DNA from: Microbacterium sp. SORGH_AS_0888
GTDB lineage: Bacteria; Actinomycetota; Actinomycetes; Actinomycetales; Microbacteriaceae
DNA length: 64,000 nucleotides
Reading direction: 5' to 3'
Assembly: GCF_030818905.1 (NCBI RefSeq)
Contig: NZ_JAUTAZ010000001.1
Location: 558,001 to 622,000 of the forward strand
The notes beneath the pieces were generated by a model, which was not told the DNA's origin, did not search any database, and worked only from the letters and a program-made list of their open reading frames with translations. The position numbers and the translations under genes were made by a program. Shown here in pieces: positions 27,031-34,970 of this stretch (position 1 is its first letter; each line of letters opens with the position of its first letter).

Positions 27031-27771
27031 TCAGCGCACGGGCCACGTGCCGTCGACCGTGGCGTCGGGGTCGAGCCGGCCGATCCGGATGAAGTACTCC
27101 GTGAGGCTCTCGGCCTGCGACCGCGCCCAGCCGATCTGCGCATCGTGGAGCTCGGCGGCCTCCGTCGGGAGGCGGTGGCCGAAACGCTCGGCGATGGCCT
27201 GGGCGACCCGCCCGGCGGCGATCGCATCGGCCGACGCCTCGTGTGCGCCGTCGAGCACGACGCCGTAGTGCGCCGAGACGACGTCGAGCGTGCGCTTGCC
27301 CCGCCGGTATCGATCGACCGCCTTGTCGAGGACGAGCGGGTCGATGACCGGTCCGGGCTCGCGCAGCGGATCGACGCCATGACGCGCCGCCTCGTGCGCG
27401 AGCAGCGAGAAGTCGTAGGACGCGTTGTAGGCGACGACGGGCAGGCCTGCGTCGAAGAGCGCGCGCAGCGCTGCGACGACCTCCGCGACGACCTCGTCGG
27501 CCGCTCGGCCGTGGGCCCGAGCATGCTCGGTCGAGATGCCGTGGATGGCCGCTGCGCCCTCGGGGATCTCCACGCCCGGGTCGGCGAGCCAGTCGGCACG
27601 CTGGACGACGTCGCCGAACTCGTCGAGCACGCCCACGTGGGCCGTGACGATGCGGTCCTGCGTCACGTCGACACCGGTCGTCTCGAGGTCGAACACGCCC
27701 ACGCGCTGGGCCCAGGGGGCGCGGTCGAAAAGCGGAAGGGTCACCGCCGACGGGTCACGCATCGCTTCCAT
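27031..27771 (-). CDS. DEDDh-type 3'-5' exonuclease (DNA polymerase III epsilon-like)
   Basis: The 246-residue protein has the exonuclease fold with FDLETTG (D28, E30), YNASYDFSLL and a late HEASADA that supplies the H and D of a DEDDh active site. Actinobacterial proteins of this type are annotated as exonuclease domain proteins, separate from DnaQ. The start is ATG 27771, 6 nt from TACCGT; the nearby ATG 27762 is an alternative. It is divergent from the hydrolase at 27834. Confidence 0.88.
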   Translation of the reverse strand: MEAMRDPSAVTLPLFDRAPWAQRVGVFDLETTGVDVTQDRIVTAHVGVLDEFGDVVQRADWLADPGVEIPEGAAAIHGISTEHARAHGRAADEVVAEVVAALRALFDAGLPVVAYNASYDFSLLAHEAARHGVDPLREPGPVIDPLVLDKAVDRYRRGKRTLDVVSAHYGVVLDGAHEASADAIAAGRVAQAIAERFGHRLPTEAAELHDAQIGWARSQAESLTEYFIRIGRLDPDATVDGTWPVR

Positions 27772-27777
27772 GCCCTC

Positions 27778-27783
27778 ACGGTA
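27778..27783 (-). promoter_or_regulatory. -10 box (TACCGT) for the leaderless exonuclease gene
   Basis: The hexamer lies 6 nt from ATG 27771 and supports that start over ATG 27762. Confidence 0.5.
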
Positions 27784-27821
27784 TCCGGGCCCGCCGACAC
27801 GGGCCGGAAGCCGCGCCGCCG

Positions 27822-27827
27822 TAGACT
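27822..27827 (+). promoter_or_regulatory. -10 box (TAGACT) for the leaderless hydrolase gene
   Basis: TAGACT ends 6 nt before GTG 27834. Confidence 0.55.
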
Positions 27828-27833
27828 CGTTGC

Positions 27834-28763
27834 GTGTCGATCCCCGCCTACTCCGAGCGTCTGGAAGCACTTCCCGTCGCGCATCACGAGGCCGAGATCG
27901 CCGGCGGCCGCACCTCGTACTGGGTGTACGGCTCTGATGATGCACCTGTCACGCTCCTGCTGGTCCACGGTTTCCGCGGCGATCACCACGGTCTCGAACC
28001 CGTGGTCGCTCATCTGCGCGGCGTCCGTGTCGTCTCACCCGATCTCCCGGGATTCGGTCTGACCCCACCGCTCCCGGGCCGCACCCACGACATCGACGCC
28101 TATGCATCGTGGCTGCGCGAGTTCGCGGCATCCGTCGCGCCCGGCGCGATCGTGGTCGGACACTCGTTCGGCTCGATCGTCTCCGCCGCCGCCGTGGCGA
28201 GCGGCCTCGACACCCCGCGTCTCGTGCTCGTCAACCCGATCGGCGCGCCGGCGCTGGAGGGCCCGCGCGGAATCCTGACCCGACTGGCGGTGCTCTACTA
28301 CCGGCTGGGCGCGTGGCTTCCGCGCGCGGCGGGGGAGGCGCTGCTGCGCAACCGGGTGATCGTGCGGGCGATGAGCATCTCGATGGCCAAGACGAGGGAT
28401 CCCGCGCTTCGCCGGTTCGTCCATGCGCAGCACGACGCCTACTTCTCCGGATTCGCCGACCGAGACGTGCTGCTCGACGCGTTCGTGACCTCCGTCTCCC
28501 ACGACGTCCGCGAGTTCGCCGCCGCGATCGACGTGCCGACGCTCCTGATCGCCGCAGACCGGGACGACATCACCCCCATCGAGGCGGAACGCGCGCTCCG
28601 CGCGCTCTTCCCCGATGCACGGCTCGTCGAGATCGCCGGCGTGGGGCACCTCATCCACTACGAGACGCCTCGTCAGGCAGCGGAGGCGATCACGGATTTC
28701 CTCGCGGAGACGATGCCGGCCGCGCCTACGCCTTCTCGCGGACCAGGTCCATCAGCGGACTGA
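27834..28763 (+). CDS. Alpha/beta hydrolase
   Basis: The 309-residue protein has the alpha/beta-hydrolase fold. The nucleophile is S111 in VVGHSFGS, the oxyanion-hole region is VHGFRGDHHG, the acid is probably in AADRDDITP, and the catalytic histidine is in GVGHLIHYE. Substrate cannot be predicted. The end overlaps the convergent Lrp gene by 38 bp; the last 15 or so residues are proline-rich and look dispensable. Confidence 0.88.
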   Translation: MSIPAYSERLEALPVAHHEAEIAGGRTSYWVYGSDDAPVTLLLVHGFRGDHHGLEPVVAHLRGVRVVSPDLPGFGLTPPLPGRTHDIDAYASWLREFAASVAPGAIVVGHSFGSIVSAAAVASGLDTPRLVLVNPIGAPALEGPRGILTRLAVLYYRLGAWLPRAAGEALLRNRVIVRAMSISMAKTRDPALRRFVHAQHDAYFSGFADRDVLLDAFVTSVSHDVREFAAAIDVPTLLIAADRDDITPIEAERALRALFPDARLVEIAGVGHLIHYETPRQAAEAITDFLAETMPAAPTPSRGPGPSAD

Positions 28764-29199
28764 CCCGGTAGGGGATCACCTCGTCCATCACGAGCGCCGT
28801 CTCCGTGCGCTCGACGCCGTCGATCGCGAGGATCCGCGCGTCCACGTCGAAGAGATGCTGTGTGTCGCGGGCGGCGACGAGCACGAGCAGGTCGGCCGTT
28901 CCGCTGAGCCCCAGCGCCTGCAGCACCTCGGGAACCTCGGCCAGCTCTTCACGGATGCGGGGGAGATCCCGCTGCCGCACCACCGTCGTGAGACAGGCCC
29001 TGATGGGGAACCCCAGGATCTGCGACGAGATCGCGCGCTCGTAGCTGAGAAACGCACCCCGGGCCTCGAGCCGCGACATCCGCGCCTGGACCGTGTTGCG
29101 CGAGAGCCCGAGCTTGTCGGCGAGGGCGACCACGGTCGCGCGATGATCGGCGGACAGAGCGCTGAGGAGCTCCAAGTCCAGGTGGTCGAGTCTGGGCAT
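28726..29199 (-). CDS. Lrp/AsnC-family transcriptional regulator
   Basis: The 157-residue protein has an N-terminal helix-turn-helix (LADKLGLSRNTVQARMSRLEARG, within about residues 26-48) and a C-terminal RAM ligand-binding domain. The frame opens at GTG 29208, but TAGAGT lies 7 nt before ATG 29199. I prefer the ATG, which gives the normal start MPRLDHLDLELL. Its targets are unknown; the nearest genes are a histidine phosphatase (same strand, upstream) and the convergent hydrolase. Confidence 0.9.
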   Translation of the reverse strand: MPRLDHLDLELLSALSADHRATVVALADKLGLSRNTVQARMSRLEARGAFLSYERAISSQILGFPIRACLTTVVRQRDLPRIREELAEVPEVLQALGLSGTADLLVLVAARDTQHLFDVDARILAIDGVERTETALVMDEVIPYRVSPLMDLVREKA

Positions 29200-29206
29200 A
29201 ATGCTC

Positions 29207-29212
29207 ACTCTA
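29207..29212 (-). promoter_or_regulatory. -10 box (TAGAGT) for the Lrp-type gene
   Basis: The hexamer is 7 nt from ATG 29199 and overlaps the in-frame GTG 29208, arguing against that longer start. Confidence 0.5.
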
Positions 29213-29235
29213 CCCAGCGTGGAATGACCGATCGT

Positions 29236-29826
29236 TCACACAGCCGAGTACGAGAGCAGCCGGATCCGATCGCGCTCGACGAGGACCTCGTGCACCGAGC
29301 CGTTCGCGATCCGTTCGCCCGGAGCGGGAAAGGCGCCCCCGCTCGCGCGGGAGATCACGGCACGGATGAGGCCGCCGTGCGTCGCCACCACGAGCGCACC
29401 GCCCGAGGCGCCGGTCTCCCGGCGCGCGCGCCCGATCGCCTCGCGGATGCCGCGCAGCGCGCGATCGTTCAGCTCGGCGTCGGTCTCGGCGCCGGGAACG
29501 GCCTCCGCGCCGTCGAACCGCCGGTGGTACTCGTCGACGGACATCCCCTCGGCCTCGCCGTACGAACGCTCACGCAGCAGGGGAGTCGTCCACGGAGCCG
29601 GCAGGCCCAGCTCTGCGGCGACGATCGATCCCGTCTCCTGCGCACGCTGCAGGTCGCTGGCCGCGACGACGGCCGGTTCGCCCGCCAACGCATCCCGCAG
29701 CAGGAGGGCGGCGCCCCTCGCCTGCTCGCGTCCGGTGTCGTTCAAGGGGATGTCGGTGGATCCCTGGATCAGGCGCGCGCGGTTCCAGTCGGTCTCGCCG
29801 TGTCGGATGAGGAGCAGACGGGTCAC
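29236..29826 (-). CDS. Histidine phosphatase family protein
   Basis: The 196-residue phosphoglycerate-mutase-like protein has RHGETDWN at 8-15 with the phosphorylated histidine, LRERSYGEAEGMS, and the second catalytic histidine in VVATHGG. Substrates in this family range from sugar phosphates to alpha-ribazole phosphate and are not predictable here. The start is GTG 29826 with GAAGG upstream. It lies 24 nt after the sirtuin gene on the same strand and is probably cotranscribed with it. Confidence 0.9.
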   Translation of the reverse strand: MTRLLLIRHGETDWNRARLIQGSTDIPLNDTGREQARGAALLLRDALAGEPAVVAASDLQRAQETGSIVAAELGLPAPWTTPLLRERSYGEAEGMSVDEYHRRFDGAEAVPGAETDAELNDRALRGIREAIGRARRETGASGGALVVATHGGLIRAVISRASGGAFPAPGERIANGSVHEVLVERDRIRLLSYSAV

Positions 29827-29850
29827 GCGGAGGCCTTCGGTCGGAGCGGA

Positions 29851-30702
29851 TCAGCGCGCCGAGGGGAGCATGTCGGCAAGCGCACGCAGGACCTCGCTGG
29901 TCCCTGCGTCGATCTTGACCGTGGCGCGGGCGTCGGCCCGCGTCTCGCCGCGGTTCACGATCACCACCGGCAGCTTACGTCGACGCGCGCGCTCCACAAA
30001 TCTGATGCCGGAGTTCACGACGAGCGACGAGCCCGCGATCAGCAGCGCGTCGCACGACTGCAGGATCTGCTCCGCCTCACGGAACTTCTCCGCCGGGATG
30101 AACTCACCGAAGAAGACCACGTCGGGCTTGAGCATGCCCCCGCACACCGTGCAGGCCGGCACCACGAAGTCCGCGACGGCGTCGGCGGCGACATCCCCGT
30201 CGGGGCCGAGCGGAAGATCGTCGTCGAGCGGCAACCACGGATTGTCGGCCTCGACCCGTGCCGCCAGGTCGCGGCGATCGAACACCTGGCCGCACTGCAG
30301 GCACACGACACGGCGCATCGTGCCGTGGAGCTCGACGACACGCCGACTGCCGGCGCGCAGGTGCAGGCCGTCGACGTTCTGTGTGACGACGCCGGCCGTC
30401 ACGCCGTCCCGTTCGAGAGAGGCGAGCGCCTCGTGCCCCGCGTTCGGGGCCGCGGCGGCGAACCGCCGCCAGCCGAGGTGGCTGCCGACCCAGTAACGCT
30501 GGCGCGCCGAGCGGCTTGCGAGGAACTGATCCACCGTCATCGGTCGGCGCACGGGTGCTCCCTGGCCGCGATAGTCCGGGATGCCGGAGTCGGTCGACAC
30601 ACCGGCACCGGTCAGGACGGCCACCCGGCGACCGGCCAGCGCGTCGACGGCTCGTCCTACCAGCGCAGTGGTCTGCGGGTCGAACGGAGTCACAACAGGC
30701 AC
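29851..30702 (-). CDS. Sirtuin-type NAD-dependent protein deacylase
   Basis: The 283-residue Sir2 protein removes acyl groups from lysine using NAD. It has GAGVSTDSGIPDYRG at 32-46, TQNVDGLH at 107-114, the catalytic H126 in LHGTM, and four zinc cysteines: C134, C137, C184 and C187. The start at GTG 30702 has GAGGTGAT upstream; GTG 30693 is an alternative. The class resembles the bacterial SirT4-like group. A TAGGCT box at 30720-30725 suggests a very short leader. Confidence 0.92.
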   Translation of the reverse strand: MPVVTPFDPQTTALVGRAVDALAGRRVAVLTGAGVSTDSGIPDYRGQGAPVRRPMTVDQFLASRSARQRYWVGSHLGWRRFAAAAPNAGHEALASLERDGVTAGVVTQNVDGLHLRAGSRRVVELHGTMRRVVCLQCGQVFDRRDLAARVEADNPWLPLDDDLPLGPDGDVAADAVADFVVPACTVCGGMLKPDVVFFGEFIPAEKFREAEQILQSCDALLIAGSSLVVNSGIRFVERARRRKLPVVIVNRGETRADARATVKIDAGTSEVLRALADMLPSAR

Positions 30703-30719
30703 GGGATCACCTCGGAACG

Positions 30720-30725
30720 AGCCTA
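30720..30725 (-). promoter_or_regulatory. -10 box (TAGGCT) for the sirtuin gene
   Basis: The hexamer lies 17 nt from GTG 30702, predicting a leader of about 10 nt that contains the ribosome-binding site. Confidence 0.45.
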
Positions 30726-30789
30726 CGCCGATCGTTTTACCGGCATGTTTCGCGTCGTCGGGGAGCGCGAACGGTGCTTGAGTGGACGG

Positions 30790-31689
30790 ATGCGAGTGGA
30801 ACGGATCGTGGACCCCGGCGACGAGCGGCTGGCGGACTACCGCGATCTCACGGATGTCGCGCTGCGCCGCGTGCTCGAACCCGCCGGCGGGCTGTACATC
30901 GCGGAGTCCGCGAAGGTGATCCGCCGCGCGGTCGACGCGGGACACCGGCCCCGTTCGCTGCTCGTGCAGGAGAAGTGGCTGGCGGATGCGGAGGCCCTCG
31001 CCGGCGACGCCCCGGTCTATCTCGTGGCGCCCGAGGTCGCCGAGTCGCTCACCGGCTACGCGGTGCATCGCGGGGCGCTTGCCGCGATGCACCGCCCGAC
31101 GTTGCCGGCGGTGCCCGAGCTGCTCGCCTCGGCGCGCACGGTCGTGATCCTCGAAGACCTCGTGGACCACACGAACGTGGGCGCGGTCTTCCGGGCGGCC
31201 GCGGGGCTCGGAGCGGATGCCGTGCTGGTCGGGGAGCGCTGCGCGGACCCGCTCTACCGCCGCAGCGTGCGCGTGAGCATGGGCACGGTGTTCCAGGTCC
31301 CGTGGGCCCGTCTGCCGGCCTGGCGCGAGGCGACCGGCCAGCTGCACGCGGCGGGGTTCCGGCTCGCGGCACTCGCCCTCGCGGACGACGCCGTGTCGCT
31401 CGACGAGTTCGCCGCCGACAGGCCCGAGCGCGTGGCCCTCGCGCTGGGCGCCGAGGGCGACGGGCTGAGCCGTGCGGCACTCGCGGCCGCCGACACCGTC
31501 GTCACGATCCCGATGGCCGGCGGGGTCGACTCGCTGAACGTCGCCGCCGCCGCATCCGTGGCGCTCTGGGCGCTGCGGCATCCGCCCCACCCGCATGTCC
31601 CACTTCGGACCGCTCCGCACGCGGGCGAGCGGTCCGAAGTGGGACATGCGCAGGATCTCAGATCTGGTCGGGACTCGGCGTCCCGATGA
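30790..31689 (+). CDS. SpoU/TrmH-family RNA 2'-O-methyltransferase
   Basis: The protein has an N-terminal RNA-binding substrate domain and a SPOUT knot. The SpoU motifs are EDLVDHTNVGAVFRAA (122-137), LALGAEGDGLS (217-227) and IPMAGGVDSLNVAAAASVAL (240-259), which form the SAM-binding knot. As written it has 299 residues. The last 35 or so (from about 265) are unlike the family and are encoded by a 24-bp perfect inverted repeat and beyond, overlapping the convergent lipase by 32 bp. The natural stop may have been lost. GTG 30796 is an alternative start. Confidence 0.9.
   Translation: MRVERIVDPGDERLADYRDLTDVALRRVLEPAGGLYIAESAKVIRRAVDAGHRPRSLLVQEKWLADAEALAGDAPVYLVAPEVAESLTGYAVHRGALAAMHRPTLPAVPELLASARTVVILEDLVDHTNVGAVFRAAAGLGADAVLVGERCADPLYRRSVRVSMGTVFQVPWARLPAWREATGQLHAAGFRLAALALADDAVSLDEFAADRPERVALALGAEGDGLSRAALAAADTVVTIPMAGGVDSLNVAAAASVALWALRHPPHPHVPLRTAPHAGERSEVGHAQDLRSGRDSASR
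31592..31650. terminator. Long perfect inverted repeat within the 3' end of the SpoU frame
   Basis: Arms at 31592-31615 and 31627-31650 match perfectly over 24 bp around an 11-nt loop. It has the size of the intergenic terminators in this window and lies just before the end of the convergent lipase. It is unusual in being inside an open frame. It could also be a copy of a dispersed palindromic repeat. Confidence 0.6.
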
Positions 31690-32500
31690 CGGGCTGCGGC
31701 TCGGGGCGCTTGGCCGACACGTTGTCGCCCGACGACTGGTGGCGCAGCCGACGCAGCACCCACGGCACGAGGTGCGTGCGAGCCCAGACCAGATCGTTGG
31801 CTCGCGCCTCGCGCCAGCTGAGACGCGGGAGCGGCTCCGGCTGCATCGGGGTGAGCGTGTTGGGCACGTTGAGCGCACGGAGCACCATGCGCGCGACCTC
31901 GTGGTGGCCCAGCGGGTTCATGTGCAGCCGGTCGTCCGCGAAGAAGCGCGGGTCCTGGATCTCCTTGAGCGCCCACTGGTCGGCGACGATGCAGTCGTAC
32001 TTCTCCGCGATCGCGCGCAGGTTCTCGTTGTAGATCGCGATCTTCCCCCGGAACGGACGGAACACCGGCGTGAACGCCACGTCGATGCCGGTGAAGATGA
32101 CGATCGTCGCGCCGCCCGAGCTCAGCCGGATGATCGCGTCCTCGAACTGCGTGGCGATCTCGTCGGGGTCGGTTCCCGGCCGGATGACGTCGTTGCCGCC
32201 CGCGCAGAAGGTGATGAGATCGGGCGAGAGCTCGAGTGCCGGCTCGACCTGATCCGACACGATCTGGGCGATGAGCTTGCCGCGGACGGCGAGATTCGCG
32301 TAGGCGAAGTCGTCGACCGAGGCGGCCAGCTGCTCCGCGACACGATCGGCCCATCCGCGGTTCCCGCCCGGCGACTCCGGCGAGGGGTCCCCGATCCCCT
32401 CGGTGAACGAGTCGCCGAGCGCGACGTAGCGGCGCCACGGGTGCGGTTGGACGTTCTCGACGAAGGGGGAGCGGTTCTGATCGTCCGTCGTATCCGTCAT
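31658..32500 (-). CDS. SGNH/GDSL hydrolase
   Basis: The 280-residue protein has the SGNH blocks: GDSFTEG with nucleophile S31, the block II glycine region, GGND for block III, and DRLHMNPLGH for the catalytic Asp/His. No signal peptide is visible, so it is probably cytosolic. Substrate is unknown. The start is ATG 32500, 6 nt from TACGCT. A 204-nt longer reading has no support. Confidence 0.9.
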   Translation of the reverse strand: MTDTTDDQNRSPFVENVQPHPWRRYVALGDSFTEGIGDPSPESPGGNRGWADRVAEQLAASVDDFAYANLAVRGKLIAQIVSDQVEPALELSPDLITFCAGGNDVIRPGTDPDEIATQFEDAIIRLSSGGATIVIFTGIDVAFTPVFRPFRGKIAIYNENLRAIAEKYDCIVADQWALKEIQDPRFFADDRLHMNPLGHHEVARMVLRALNVPNTLTPMQPEPLPRLSWREARANDLVWARTHLVPWVLRRLRHQSSGDNVSAKRPEPQPVIGTPSPDQI

Positions 32501-32506
32501 GCCGCC

Positions 32507-32512
32507 AGCGTA
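32507..32512 (-). promoter_or_regulatory. -10 box (TACGCT) for the leaderless lipase gene
   Basis: The hexamer lies 6 nt from ATG 32500 on the minus strand. Confidence 0.5.
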
Positions 32513-32535
32513 CGCCGCGTGTCGGCGGGTTGGCT

Positions 32536-32541
32536 TAGGGT
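32536..32541 (+). promoter_or_regulatory. Candidate -10 box (TAGGGT) for the helicase gene
   Basis: TAGGGT lies 30 nt before GTG 32572, and the leader would carry the GGGAGGTGGGAG ribosome-binding site. Confidence 0.4.
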
Positions 32542-32571
32542 TGTCTCTCGCACGGATCGGGAGGTGGGAGC

Positions 32572-34407
32572 GTGGAAGACGAACAGCTCGACACCTCGAT
32601 CGAACACATCGGCAGCTTCGCCGCCGAGCATCTGTCGCCGTCGTTCCCGCAGCGGGCCCCGTGGGGCACGGCCCAGCGCCTGCGTGCCTGGCAGGCCGAG
32701 GCACTCGACCTGTACTTCTCGCTCGACGGCCCCGACGGTGTCGGCAAAGGCCCCCGCGACTTCCTCGCCGCCGCGACGCCGGGCGCGGGCAAGACGACCT
32801 TCGCGCTGCGCCTCGCGAGCGAGCAGCTGCGCCGGAGGGTCGTGGACCGCATCGTCGTCGTCGCCCCCACCGAGCATCTGAAGACGCAGTGGGCCGATGC
32901 GGCGGCGCGCGTCGGCATCCGGCTCGACCCCCACTTCAGCAACCGGCACAGCATGCCCTCGCGCCAGTACCACGGGGTCGCCGTGACCTACGCGCAGGTC
33001 GCGGTGAAGGCCTCCGTGCACCAGGCGCTCGTGCTCGACGCGCGCACGCTCGTCATCCTCGACGAGGTGCACCACGGCGGCGACGCGCTGAGCTGGGGCG
33101 ACGCGCTGCGCGAGGCCTATGCGCGGGCGACGCGCCGGCTGCTGCTGAGCGGGACGCCGTTCCGCAGCGACACGGCGCCGATCCCTTTCGTCGAGTACCA
33201 CCCCGACGCCCACGGCATCCGCGTCTCCCGCACCGACTACGCCTACGGCTACCGCCGCGCGCTCGAGGACGGGGTCGTGCGCCCCGTCCTGTTCCTCGTG
33301 TACGCGGGGCACATGCGCTGGCGCACCAAGACCGGCGATGAGATGGAGGCGCAGCTCGGCCAGGACAACACGAAGGACGTCACGGCCCAGGCCTGGCGCA
33401 CGGCGCTCAACCCCGAGGGCGAGTGGATCCCGGCCGTCCTGCGCTCGGCGGATCGCCGGCTGACCGAGGTGCGCGAGCAGATCCCGGATGCCGGTGGCCT
33501 GGTGATCGCGACGGATCAGACCGCGGCCCGCGCCTACGCCGCGATCCTGCACGAGATCACGGGGGAGGCGCCCACGGTCGTGCTCTCCGACGAAGCCGAG
33601 GCCTCGTCGAGGATCGAGACGTTCTCCGCCTCCGACGCACGATGGATGGTCGCCGTGCGCATGGTGTCCGAGGGCGTCGACGTGCCCCGTCTCGCGGTCG
33701 GGGTGTATGCGACGAGCGCCTCGACGCCGCTCTTCTTCGCCCAGGCCATCGGGCGCTTCGTGCGCGCCCGCCGCCGCGGCGAGACCGCGAGCATCTTCCT
33801 CCCGAACGTGCCGCAGCTGCTCGCGCTCGCGAACGAGCTCGAGGCGCAGCGCGACCACGCGCTGGACCGCGAGAGCGACGCGGAGGACATGTGGGACGCC
33901 GAGGAAGACGCCATGAACGCGGCGGAGCGCGAGGAGTCGGCATCCGACGCGCTGACGGAGGAGTTCTCGTACCAGGCGCTCGGCTCGCACGCCCACTTCG
34001 ACCGCGTGCTGTTCGACGGGCGCGAGTTCGGTCAGCTCGCGGTGCCGGGAAGCATCGAGGAGGAGGAGTTCCTCGGGATCCCGGGCCTGCTGGAGCCGGA
34101 GCACGTGCACGAGCTGCTGATGCAGCGGCAGGCGCGGCAGAGCCGGCACCGCAAGGCGCGGGAGGCGACCGAGTCCGCGCAGCCCGCCGCCGAGGCGGAG
34201 CCGCCGGCGCCGCTGCACCGCACACTGAAGGAGCAGCGGCAGCTGCTCAACAGCCTGGTGGGTCTCTACGCCCGGCAGTCCGGCGAGCCGCACGGCGCGG
34301 TCCATGCCGAGCTTCGGCGGGTGTGCGGCGGCCCGGCCGTGTCGCATGCGACAGTGGCGCAGCTGCAGGCGCGCATCGACCTGCTGCGCCGTCGCGTACG
34401 GAGCTGA
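32572..34407 (+). CDS. DEAD/DEAH-box (type III restriction-like) helicase
   Basis: The 611-residue SF2 helicase has motif I ATPGAGKT (68-75), motif Ia VVVAPTEHL, motif II DEVH (164-167), motif III SGTPF and motif VI QAIGRFVRARR. A C-terminal region of about 200 residues is rich in Glu and Arg and probably coiled. Actinobacterial proteins of this type are housekeeping genes of unknown substrate. No methylase or nuclease partner is present, so it is not a recognisable restriction or defence system. GTG 32572 follows a strong ribosome-binding site. Confidence 0.92.
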   Translation: MEDEQLDTSIEHIGSFAAEHLSPSFPQRAPWGTAQRLRAWQAEALDLYFSLDGPDGVGKGPRDFLAAATPGAGKTTFALRLASEQLRRRVVDRIVVVAPTEHLKTQWADAAARVGIRLDPHFSNRHSMPSRQYHGVAVTYAQVAVKASVHQALVLDARTLVILDEVHHGGDALSWGDALREAYARATRRLLLSGTPFRSDTAPIPFVEYHPDAHGIRVSRTDYAYGYRRALEDGVVRPVLFLVYAGHMRWRTKTGDEMEAQLGQDNTKDVTAQAWRTALNPEGEWIPAVLRSADRRLTEVREQIPDAGGLVIATDQTAARAYAAILHEITGEAPTVVLSDEAEASSRIETFSASDARWMVAVRMVSEGVDVPRLAVGVYATSASTPLFFAQAIGRFVRARRRGETASIFLPNVPQLLALANELEAQRDHALDRESDAEDMWDAEEDAMNAAEREESASDALTEEFSYQALGSHAHFDRVLFDGREFGQLAVPGSIEEEEFLGIPGLLEPEHVHELLMQRQARQSRHRKAREATESAQPAAEAEPPAPLHRTLKEQRQLLNSLVGLYARQSGEPHGAVHAELRRVCGGPAVSHATVAQLQARIDLLRRRVRS

Positions 34408-34408
34408 C

Positions 34409-34873
34409 GTGGTCGATCGCCGCTACGACTTCTGCTCGGTGTGGCAGGTCACGGCGGCGCCCGAGGCATGCTGGCAGGAGGTCGTCACCGCGTTTCAGCA
34501 AGGCCGTGCGCGCTGGTGGCCCGGGGTCCGGATCGACGAGGCGCCGGCCGTGCTCAGGACGGGGGAGAGCTTCGTCCTGGCCGTCCGTGCGCCCCTCGGC
34601 TACCGGCTTCGGATGCGGATGCGGATCGATCGGCTCGACCCCGCGCGATGCCTCGCCGTCTCCGCCGTGGGCGACCTGCGGGGCAGCGGCGAGCTGAGCC
34701 TCGCGGGCACCGCCGAGGGGACCGCGCTGACGTTCGACTGGAACGTCGTGACGACGCGACGATGGATGACGGCGAGCGCCTGGGCGCTGAGGCCCGTGTT
34801 CGCAGCGGGTCACCGGGCCGTCATGCGCCGCGGCGAGAAGGCGTTCCGGCGGCGGCTGCGGAGCGCCGACTGA
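34409..34873 (+). CDS. SRPBCC-like (polyketide cyclase/dehydrase type) protein
   Basis: The 154-residue protein starts at GTG 34409, one base after the helicase stop, with GGAG upstream. Its pattern (DFCSVWQVTAAPEACWQEV, a central WW, then alternating beta strands ending in a long helix) fits the START/SRPBCC fold that binds hydrophobic ligands. The assignment rests on overall pattern, since no strict motif exists. The tight spacing suggests cotranscription with the helicase. Function is unknown. Confidence 0.75.
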   Translation: MVDRRYDFCSVWQVTAAPEACWQEVVTAFQQGRARWWPGVRIDEAPAVLRTGESFVLAVRAPLGYRLRMRMRIDRLDPARCLAVSAVGDLRGSGELSLAGTAEGTALTFDWNVVTTRRWMTASAWALRPVFAAGHRAVMRRGEKAFRRRLRSAD

Positions 34874-34936
34874 CGGCATCCCTCGGTCCGGGCCGGGACT
34901 TCGGCGAACCGAACCGCGCGATCCTCCCGTGTCCGA

Positions 34937-34942
34937 TAGTCT
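34937..34942 (+). promoter_or_regulatory. Candidate -10 box (TAGTCT) for the VIT1 gene
   Basis: TAGTCT predicts a leader of about 22 nt that carries the GGGAGGAC ribosome-binding site before GTG 34971. Confidence 0.45.
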
Positions 34943-34970
34943 CGCCCGGACGCGACCCCGGGAGGACGTT

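Noticed and set aside
28615..30789. N-terminal part of a 1024-codon frame ahead of the SpoU methyltransferase
   Set aside because: It is antisense to the Lrp, phosphatase and sirtuin genes and has no domain. The real gene starts at 30790.
32572..34407. Helicase considered as part of a defence or restriction system
   Set aside because: The protein has SF2 helicase motifs, but there is no methylase, nuclease, Argonaute or abortive-infection partner, and its neighbours are housekeeping genes.
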